Shown: positions 58,061 to 64,000 of the stretch, piece after piece | Layout of the letters: each line of letters starts with the position of its first letter | Position numbering within the stretch: position 1 is the stretch's first letter | Assembly: GCA_028289465.1 (NCBI GenBank) | Contig: JANQPM010000076.1 | Span: 1 to 64,000 of the forward strand | Direction: 5' to 3' | Length of the DNA stretch: 64,000 nucleotides | Source: Lysobacterales bacterium | GTDB lineage: Bacteria > Pseudomonadota > Gammaproteobacteria > Xanthomonadales > SZUA-36 | Notes under the pieces: model-generated | What the model was told of the DNA's origin: nothing | What the model saw: only the letters and a program-made list of their open reading frames with translations | Database searches by the model: none | Program-made: the position numbers and the translations under genes

Positions 58061-59350
58061 ATGAATATCCTGCTTTCGATGGTCAAGAAAGACTTCAAGC
58101 TGATCTTCCGCGACAAGATGACGGTGTTTTTCACCTTTATTTTTCCGATTCTGTTCGCGGCGTTCTTCGGTTCGATCTTCTCTGGCGGCAGCGACAACAA
58201 CCAACTGTCGGTCGCTGTGGCGGACCTCGACCGGACCGCGGATTCCGAGGCCTTCGTTCAGCGCCTGATCGACAGTGACGAACTGGCGGTAGACGTCATG
58301 GAAGAACCGGCCGCTCGAAACGCGGTACGCCGCGGCAGCAAAGTCGCCTATATTTTGATTCCGGCGGGTTTTGGCGAAAAATACGGCAGCCTGTTTACCG
58401 GCGGCACGCCGGAGCTGACCATCGGCGTGGACCCGAGCCGGCAGGCGGAATCCGGGATTCTGCAGGGCAGCCTGATGAAGCTCGGCGTCGAGCGCTTTGA
58501 GAACGCACTCTCCGACAACCAGCAACTCAGCGCCCAGCTCGACCAGTCCATCGCCGCGATCGAGCAAAGCGACGACATGCCCGAGCAGTGGAAATCCCTG
58601 CTCGGCGACTATCTGCCGCAGATAAAGGCGCTGACCGAACAGGACGCGGCCGACAACTCAACGGATAACCCGGACGGCGCTACGACTGGCATGGCGGGCG
58701 CGTTTACACCCCTGGCATTGAATTTTGAGGACGTTGCAATACAGCGCGACGGGCCTCAGAACGGCTATGCGGTGACCATTCCGCAGGCCATGTACTGGGC
58801 GATCATGGGGGTAGTGATGGGCTTCGGCGTATCGCTGGTACAGGAAAACACGTTCGGCACGATGACGCGGCTGGTGACAGCCCCAATCACCCGCACCCAG
58901 ATACTAGGCGGCAAATCGCTGGGCTGCTTTATCGCGTTGTGCATGGTTTCCGGCGCACTGTTTCTGATAGCCAATCAGGTGTTCAGCGTGCCTATTGACG
59001 CCCCGCTGAAGCTGGTGCTGGCGATCGCGTCGGTCGGCGTCGGCTTTGTCGGCATCATGATGTTCCTGGCCGCGATCGGCAAAACCGAACGCGGCGTTTC
59101 CGGCCTCGGCTGGGGCGTGATGATGATCTTTGCGATGTTCGGCGGGGCGATGATCCCGCTGTTCGTGATGCCCGGCTGGATGAAAACAGTCAGTCATTTG
59201 AGCCCGGTCAAATGGTCTATCCTGGCTTTCGAAGGCGCAACCTGGCGAAATTTCAGCTATTCCGAACTGATCCTGCCCTGCGGCATTATGCTGGTGCTCG
59301 GGATTACCTGTTTTATTATCGGCAGCCGGACGCTGAAGCTGGAAAACTAA
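58061..59350 (+). CDS. ABC-2 type exporter permease
   Basis: Predicted 429-residue permease of the ABC2_membrane_3 type. TM1 lies near residues 21-42 (KMTVFFTFIFPILFAAFFGS). A large periplasmic loop follows, then five or six membrane segments from about residue 243 (MYWAIMGVVMGFGVSL, LGGKSLGCFIALCMVSGALF, and PILF/PLFVMPGWMKTVSHLSPV with the coupling motif). It forms an exporter with the preceding ATPase; cargo unknown. Its TAA overlaps the ATG of a short orphan frame. Confidence 0.92.
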   Translation: MNILLSMVKKDFKLIFRDKMTVFFTFIFPILFAAFFGSIFSGGSDNNQLSVAVADLDRTADSEAFVQRLIDSDELAVDVMEEPAARNAVRRGSKVAYILIPAGFGEKYGSLFTGGTPELTIGVDPSRQAESGILQGSLMKLGVERFENALSDNQQLSAQLDQSIAAIEQSDDMPEQWKSLLGDYLPQIKALTEQDAADNSTDNPDGATTGMAGAFTPLALNFEDVAIQRDGPQNGYAVTIPQAMYWAIMGVVMGFGVSLVQENTFGTMTRLVTAPITRTQILGGKSLGCFIALCMVSGALFLIANQVFSVPIDAPLKLVLAIASVGVGFVGIMMFLAAIGKTERGVSGLGWGVMMIFAMFGGAMIPLFVMPGWMKTVSHLSPVKWSILAFEGATWRNFSYSELILPCGIMLVLGITCFIIGSRTLKLEN

Positions 59351-59481
59351 TGCCTGGGTACCGGCCGCTCAGGATCGGTATTCATCCCAACGATCTGAGT
59401 CTGTCGATGGCCGGCGATCTGGATCGTCTGCTGGGGCAGCGCCTTGAACCGGTATCGTATTCCGCCTGCTTCGCAGCCTGA
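59350..59481 (+). pseudogene. Orphan 43-residue coupled frame, possible substrate-binding-protein remnant
   Basis: The frame starts at ATG 59350, overlapping the permease TAA as TAATG, and reads MPGYRPLRIGIHPNDLSLSM then AGDLDRLLGQRLEPVSYSAC. The LRIGIHPNDLSLS block resembles the first strand of periplasmic-type solute-binding proteins, but the frame ends after 43 codons at a hairpin. There is no signal peptide. It may be a truncated gene or a genuine small coupled protein. Confidence 0.4.
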
Positions 59482-59504
59482 AAAGCCCGGCCGTGGCCGG
59501 GCTT
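59481..59504 (-). terminator. Hairpin terminator
   Basis: AAGCCCGGCC-GT-GGCCGGGCTT, a 10-bp perfect stem. On the - strand it is followed by TTTT (AAAA on +), so it terminates the membrane protein gene at 59541. On the + strand no T-run follows. Confidence 0.65.
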
Positions 59505-59540
59505 GTGATGATCGCCCTGACGCGGTATCAGGCCGCGGTA

Positions 59541-59999
59541 TCAGGCGCTGTGTTCCGGCGCGACCTTCGCGGACACCCAACCGAGCACCGCGCCGCCGAT
59601 CAGGTAGACCAGCAATGCTTCAAATATCCACCAGCCCCAGATTTCCATCGGCAGGTTGAATACGCCGGACCAGCCAAGCGACGCGGTCAGATGGAACAGC
59701 CACAGCACCAGACCGAACTTGACTCCCTTCAGCCAGCCGGCGCCACTGAACGAACCGCGGATGACGCTGTAAATACCGGCTGCGACCAGCGCACCGAACA
59801 GGCCGGTGGCGATCCAGCGCGGCATCAGCGCCGCCATGTCCGGCGGATCCTGATTCAATTCCGGCCGCCAGAACGAGGCCGTCTGCTTGTACACGTCGGT
59901 CAGCACGCCTTCGTGAATCAGCGGGCCGGTACCCATGCTGACCAGCCATTGAACGATATAAAGACAGATACCCCCGATAAAAATGACCTTCCAATTCAT
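59541..59999 (-). CDS. Four-span membrane protein, unknown
   Basis: Predicted 152-residue integral membrane protein, not recognised. Hydrophobic segments lie near residues 4-24 (VIFIGGICLYIVQWLVSMG), 64-82, 95-115 and 122-144. It is Trp-rich (WLFHLTASLGWSGVFNLPME, IWGWWIFE). No signature for a known transporter is visible. It is monocistronic, with a terminator after it. Confidence 0.7.
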   Translation of the reverse strand: MNWKVIFIGGICLYIVQWLVSMGTGPLIHEGVLTDVYKQTASFWRPELNQDPPDMAALMPRWIATGLFGALVAAGIYSVIRGSFSGAGWLKGVKFGLVLWLFHLTASLGWSGVFNLPMEIWGWWIFEALLVYLIGGAVLGWVSAKVAPEHSA

Positions 60000-60055
60000 T
60001 ATCGTGATCTCCCTCGTTTTGGCCTAAGTATAGACCGCCGCCCCAAAATTCGCGA

Positions 60056-60808
60056 TCAGCGGCCTGCGCCCTTCAAGTGCCGGCGCAAAAAGTCTTCGAC
60101 AATGCGCCAGGTCCCGGTCAGATCGGCCTGACTGCGCTCGGCGACCAGCATCGAACTGCCATGGACGCCGCCGTCGACCACCTGCACGGACACGCCGGCT
60201 GCCTTGAACTGCGCGGCCTGCTCGATCACGCTCGGGACTTTCATCTCCGAGGCCGGCCGAAACACGACCAACGGCCGGCTGACCGCAGGCAGGCTTTCCA
60301 TCGGGTTGCAGTCTGCCATCGGGCCGCCGGAAGCCGGCGAGAACGCAAGTGCGGCATCAATGCGTTCAGCCGCCGCCGCTGCCAGCGTGATCACCAGTCC
60401 GGCGCTGTAGCTGCTGCCCCAGACGGCCAGCGGACCGGTACTGCGGCCGGCCGCGAATTCCAGCGCGGCGAGCAGGTCCGGATAAGCCTCGCAATAACCG
60501 AAAGACTGTCCGGCGGGCAAAGCATCAACGGTCCGGTTCCCAATTCCGAAGCGGTCACCGCCGGCGCGCTGATCGACCGCCAGTACCTGATAGCCCAAAC
60601 CGCGCAAGCGATCAATGATTTCGGGATACTCGCCGCGCGCACTGCCACCGGCCTGATGAAACAGGACAATCGTCGGGGCCGAACCGGTTTCCTGGACTGC
60701 ATGCCAGTCGGCAAAGACAGTCAGCCCGTCCGCCGCTGAAAAGCTGACTTCTTCAGCCTGCAGCGCCGTACCGGCAAGCAGTATCAGTAGGCAAAGTATT
60801 CGTTTCAT
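60056..60808 (-). CDS. Exported alpha/beta-hydrolase (dienelactone-hydrolase-like)
   Basis: Predicted 250-residue exported hydrolase. The leader is residues 1-18 (MKRILCLLILLAGTALQA). The fold starts APTIVLFHQAGGSARGEYPE, with HQAGG as the oxyanion region; the elbow is LAVWGSSYSAGLVI (G-x-S-x-S variant of G-x-S-x-G with Ser in the second glycine place). FRPASEMKVPSV and DGGVHGSSML are candidate acid and His segments. ATG 60808 is the leader start. The substrate is unknown. Confidence 0.85.
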   Translation of the reverse strand: MKRILCLLILLAGTALQAEEVSFSAADGLTVFADWHAVQETGSAPTIVLFHQAGGSARGEYPEIIDRLRGLGYQVLAVDQRAGGDRFGIGNRTVDALPAGQSFGYCEAYPDLLAALEFAAGRSTGPLAVWGSSYSAGLVITLAAAAAERIDAALAFSPASGGPMADCNPMESLPAVSRPLVVFRPASEMKVPSVIEQAAQFKAAGVSVQVVDGGVHGSSMLVAERSQADLTGTWRIVEDFLRRHLKGAGR

Positions 60809-60925
60809 TCTCAGGACTGCCAACTACGGCAGGTATTTATTATCCAATGTTTATTAAAAGCCGAGCACAGGCGATTGCAACCGACGATTCGGTATCACGA
60901 ACCGGTCAGGCGCCGGAGCGACCGG

Positions 60926-62098
60926 TCAGGATTCGATCGCAGCCAGCACGGCTTCGACCACCTCGGGTAACGCAGGCACCCAGCGCATCACCAGCAGTAA
61001 ATCGTTTTCCTGATCCACATAGATATAGTTGCCGCCGAAACCGGATGCCCAGAACGCGCTCTCCGGCGCGGCCGGAATACGCTGCCGGTCGGTGTTCAGC
61101 CACCACATATAACCGTAATCCTTGCGCACCGGCGTCGGCTGCCGCAGTGCGCGAATCCAGTCTTTCGGAATGATCTGCTCGCCGTTCCAGTTGCCGTTGC
61201 GCAAGAACAGCAGCCCGAATCGGGCATGATCCAGGGTACTGATGAAAATACCGCCACCGAAGTGCCCGCCGCCCGACACCGATTGCACTTTCACGCCATC
61301 CACCGTGACCCAGGAATTCTTGTAGCCGTGCCAGCGCCAGGTGTTCGATGCACCGATGCGGTCCATCACATTTTCCTTCAGCACTTGTGGCAGCGGTTTG
61401 CGCCAGACTTGCAGCATCGCATAGGCCAGCAGGTTTACGCGCACATCGTTGTATTTGAAATACTCGCCCGGCGCATGCAGTTCGCGGTTCGGCCATGCAT
61501 CGGGATCGTCGCCTTCCGGCCGATCCGCCCAGTCCGGAATGTTCCACAGCGTTCCTTGCCAGTCTGAAGTCTGGTTCAGCAGATGGTGCCAGGCGATCGG
61601 ACGATTGTGATCGGAAGCGAAATAGTCACCCGGCACGTATTTCGCGACCGGCTCATTGACATCCCGAATCAGTCCGTCACGCAGCGCCAGCGCGGTCGTG
61701 GTTGACAGATAGCTTTTGGCCACGCTGAAAGTCATGTCCACGCGATCCAGATCGCCCCACTCCGCGGCAATCATGCCGTGGCGGATAATCAGCCCGCTGC
61801 TGCCGGCCCGGGGTTTGGTCGGGCCCAGAATACGAAAATCGGGTTCGCGTGGGGAAAAAGACTCGAAAATCACCTGGTGCAGATCGCTCGGCTCGGTTAC
61901 CGCCTTTTGCTGCGCCAGCGCGACGGCCGCTTTCAGTTTTTCCGCGTTCATGCCGAGCGCTTCCGGAGATTGGCGCTGCCATTGGTGGCGCGGTGGAAAA
62001 TACGTGCCGGTTTGAACGTCTCTAGGTTGAGCGTCTTTGGCCGACAGATTGGTCGAGACCAGCAAAATCAGCAACAAGCGCAAAGTCTGAACAAGCAT
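60926..62098 (-). CDS. Exported serine hydrolase of the beta-lactamase fold
   Basis: Predicted 390-residue exported hydrolase. A leader spans residues 1-20 (MLVQTLRLLLILLVSTNLSA). The S-x-x-K motif is FSVAKSYLS (S-V-A-K), and YFKYNDVRVNLL holds the Y-x-N. FWASGFGGNYIYVD stands in for the third motif. It resembles bacterial class C-type esterases or 6-aminohexanoate-dimer hydrolases more than true beta-lactamases. AGGAGG lies eight bases before ATG 62098. It diverges from the aldo/keto reductase gene. Confidence 0.88.
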   Translation of the reverse strand: MLVQTLRLLLILLVSTNLSAKDAQPRDVQTGTYFPPRHQWQRQSPEALGMNAEKLKAAVALAQQKAVTEPSDLHQVIFESFSPREPDFRILGPTKPRAGSSGLIIRHGMIAAEWGDLDRVDMTFSVAKSYLSTTTALALRDGLIRDVNEPVAKYVPGDYFASDHNRPIAWHHLLNQTSDWQGTLWNIPDWADRPEGDDPDAWPNRELHAPGEYFKYNDVRVNLLAYAMLQVWRKPLPQVLKENVMDRIGASNTWRWHGYKNSWVTVDGVKVQSVSGGGHFGGGIFISTLDHARFGLLFLRNGNWNGEQIIPKDWIRALRQPTPVRKDYGYMWWLNTDRQRIPAAPESAFWASGFGGNYIYVDQENDLLLVMRWVPALPEVVEAVLAAIES

Positions 62099-62297
62099 CA
62101 GCACAATCCTCCTGGCAGTCAAACAGAGATGCACAGCGTATCAGGATAAGCAACGCCGCACGCGATTATCTTCTGATCTGCCATCGACTTGGCGGACCTG
62201 GCCAACGGACTGCCGAGACAGCGGAACCAAGGACTGGCACATACTCTCCTAGTTATCGGACGATGCCGGTAACGGGCATTCAATGTCAGGAAAATGC

Positions 62298-63230
62298 ATG
62301 TCAACACACCCCGCTATCAGTCGGCGCCACTGGTTGAAAGGCGCAACCGCGCTTTCGGTGCTGGCGGCTCTCGAACCGCAGGCATTGTTTGCCGCGCCGG
62401 ACCCGGTCATGAAGTCGGTTCCGGCCGACCGATATTGCATTCCGGCGGTCGGCATGGGCACCTGGATTACCTTCGACGTCGGCCGGGGAACGGCCGGACG
62501 GGCACAGCGGCTTGCGGTGCTGAAGCGTTTCTTCGACCGTGGCGGGCACCTGGTCGATTCCTCACCGATGTACGGCTCGGCACAAGAAGTACTCGGCTAC
62601 TGCCTGGACCGGCTGGACAACGATCAGAACCTGTACAGCGCGACCAAGGTCTGGACGCCGGGCCGGCAGCTCGGCATCCATCAAATGAATGCATCGGCCG
62701 AACTATGGGGCCTGCCGCAATTCGACCTGATGCAGATTCATAATATGGTGAACTGGAAGGTCCATCTGGAAACGCTGCTGGAATGGAAATCGCAACGCAG
62801 GCTGCAGCATATCGGCATTACCACCTCGCACGGCCGCCGCCATGCCGAGATGCGACGGGCGATTGAAAACCAGCCGTTCGATTTCGTGCAGTTTACTTAC
62901 AACATCGCAGACCGCGAAGCCGAGCATGAGCTGCTGCCATTGGCGCAGGAGCACGGCAAGGCAGTGATTATCAACCGGCCGTTTCAGACCGGCGGGCTGT
63001 TCCGCCGGGTCGGCACCCAGCCGCTGCCGCCGTGGGCGGCCGAGATCGGCTGCGAAAACTGGGCCCAGTATTTTTTGAAATTTGTGATCTCACACCCGGC
63101 CGTGACCTGTGCGATACCGGCAACTTCGCGGGTAGACCATATGGAAGAAAATATGGGTGCGCTGTATGGCCCGCTGCCCGACACCGCGATGCGGACTGAA
63201 ATGATCCGCTATTTCGAACGCATTACCTGA
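62298..63230 (+). CDS. Tat-exported aldo/keto reductase
   Basis: Predicted 310-residue oxidoreductase. The N-terminus SRRHWLKGATALSVLAALEP is a twin-arginine signal, so the enzyme is exported folded. The reductase tetrad can be seen: Asp and Tyr in LVDSSPMYGSAQEVLGY, Lys in SATKVW, His in LMQIHNMVNW. An AISRVDHMEENMGA-type tail (here ATSRVDHMEENMGALYG) fits the family. Substrate and cofactor source in the periplasm are unknown. ATG 62298 has AGGAA upstream; ATG 62283 is a weaker alternative. An exported AKR is uncommon, as NAD(P)H is scarce outside the cytoplasm. Confidence 0.88.
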   Translation: MSTHPAISRRHWLKGATALSVLAALEPQALFAAPDPVMKSVPADRYCIPAVGMGTWITFDVGRGTAGRAQRLAVLKRFFDRGGHLVDSSPMYGSAQEVLGYCLDRLDNDQNLYSATKVWTPGRQLGIHQMNASAELWGLPQFDLMQIHNMVNWKVHLETLLEWKSQRRLQHIGITTSHGRRHAEMRRAIENQPFDFVQFTYNIADREAEHELLPLAQEHGKAVIINRPFQTGGLFRRVGTQPLPPWAAEIGCENWAQYFLKFVISHPAVTCAIPATSRVDHMEENMGALYGPLPDTAMRTEMIRYFERIT

Positions 63231-63274
63231 ACGCGCTCCTACCCCGGCTCACGCCGTTCGCAGGACTCCATAGA

Positions 63275-63691
63275 TTATTCAACCGGCGGCTTTCGCCGAA
63301 ACTGCTTGGTCTGGCTGCGCCGGGCTTTGGCCCGCAGCCGTTTTTCCCTTACTGCTCGTCCGGGCCTGGTCGGCTTTCTCGCTTTCCGAACCACCGCAAC
63401 GCTGCGGATCATTTCGGCCAGTCGCACCAGCGCATCCTGCCGGTTGCGTTCCCGCGTTCGGTGCTGCTGGGCTTTAATCACGATGATGCCATCTTTGCTG
63501 ATCCGCCGGTCGGAAAGCTTCGCCAGGCGCTGTTTGTACCAGTCGGGCAGGCTGGATGCGGCGATATCAAAGCGCAGGTGGATCGCGCTTGAGACTTTGT
63601 TCACATTCTGCCCGCCGGCTCCTTGAGCGCGTACCGCGGACATTTCGATTTCATGCAGCGGAATACTGACTTTGCCGGAAATTTTTAACAT
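63275..63691 (-). CDS. arfB: ArfB-like peptidyl-tRNA hydrolase (ribosome rescue)
   Basis: Predicted 138-residue release-factor-like protein. The catalytic GGQ is at residues 26-28 within RAQGAGGQNVNKVSS. The C-terminal tail is long and very basic (KRLRAKARRSQTKQFRRKPP), as in ArfB, where it fills the empty mRNA channel of stalled ribosomes. It hydrolyses peptidyl-tRNA on ribosomes lacking a stop codon. Monocistronic. Confidence 0.94.
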   Translation of the reverse strand: MLKISGKVSIPLHEIEMSAVRAQGAGGQNVNKVSSAIHLRFDIAASSLPDWYKQRLAKLSDRRISKDGIIVIKAQQHRTRERNRQDALVRLAEMIRSVAVVRKARKPTRPGRAVREKRLRAKARRSQTKQFRRKPPVE

Positions 63692-63900
63692 TGCATCAGG
63701 TGCCTCATGCCCGCAGCCGATACTACCTGCCCGCGAAGCGTTTGCCCATTGACCGCTTACTCAGGTACAGAAACCGGCATAAGGCAGCCGACGACTTCGG
63801 CGATTTCTCACACAAGCTTGTAACCGTATTTTTTCGGCAGAATCATTCCTATACTCAATAAGGAATGTAGGGCCACCGGCTTTCGAAAAAGGGGGATCAC

Positions 63901-64000
63901 ATGCATGCTTTAAGTTCGGTTCGGATCCGTTTTTCCGGCCGTATGCGGCTTGATATTCGCCGGCCCGCAACTGTTTTATCAAGCCTGTCGTCGTATCGCC
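63901..64000 (+). CDS. Possible gene start cut by the window edge
   Basis: ATG 63901 has GGGGGATC eight bases upstream and opens a frame that continues to the window end (MHALSSVRIRFSGRMRLDIR and beyond). A TATACT -10-like box lies at 63850-63855. Too short to identify; it may be a true 5' end or chance. Confidence 0.35.
   Translation, partial: MHALSSVRIRFSGRMRLDIRRPATVLSSLSSYR

Noticed and set aside
63761-63982. 73-residue - strand frame at the right edge
   Set aside because: No leader, domain or ribosome site; it overlaps a better supported + strand start.

Overview
The window reads as chromosomal DNA from a free-living, GC-rich (about 60%) gammaproteobacterium. The evidence is the gene content (DUF3014, DUF1329, a MipA/DUF3019/RstAB-type block, MtfA, ArfB, RecQ, WS/DGAT) and the GTAGGAGCG-type REP elements. 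No rRNA, tRNA, CRISPR array, integrase or transposase was found. Lineage below class cannot be fixed from this sequence.

Layout. 0-7.5 kb: fasciclin protein, small secreted Cys-rich protein, LemA/DUF2207 pair, VOC protein, a hipBA toxin-antitoxin pair behind an AT-rich operator region, and a choline-monooxygenase-like Rieske oxygenase. 7.7-14.8 kb: two convergent, tightly packed five-gene operons. The + operon holds four unrecognised proteins and a methyltransferase. The - operon holds a polyprenyl diphosphate synthase, a protein with a histone-like tail, a helical unknown, a CrtC/AttH-like protein and an SCP2-like protein. This is the best candidate here for an undescribed system: an isoprenoid-making pathway with its own coat-like or carrier proteins. 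14.9-15.6 kb: a gene graveyard with a chimera of two genes present elsewhere in the window. 15.6-20.5 kb: secreted PKD-domain lipase, TetR regulator without a normal start codon, YkvI-like transporter, VOC protein. 20.8-24.5 kb: tiny gene coupled to a patatin phospholipase, a basic membrane-anchored protein, a NERD-like fragment and a membrane-anchored Mrr-type nuclease.

24.6-35.7 kb is mostly housekeeping: DUF3014, MFS transporter, MtfA, rhodanese, Popeye-like cNMP sensor, DUF1329, RecQ, serine hydrolase, methyltransferase. 36-40.3 kb: SIMPL protein and a mipA-DUF3019-response regulator-kinase operon, with similar TGTAACA-type boxes before both, suggesting one regulon. 40.7-48.8 kb: DUF1800/DUF1501 export pair, alcohol dehydrogenase, GNAT, and a lipase coupled to a wax-ester synthase. 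49-57 kb: secreted beta-propeller divergent from a CadC-like TPR regulator, then PuuD-like membrane protein, purine permease, P1 peptidase and M55 peptidase. 57-64 kb: ABC exporter with a coupled orphan fragment, hydrolases, Tat-exported aldo/keto reductase and ArfB.

The window also carries a family of composite dispersed repeats (about 350 bp in full copies), each full copy containing a 90-bp palindromic unit. They sit between genes at the left edge and near 1.5, 6.3, 28.2, 29.3, 35.9 and 44.6 kb.
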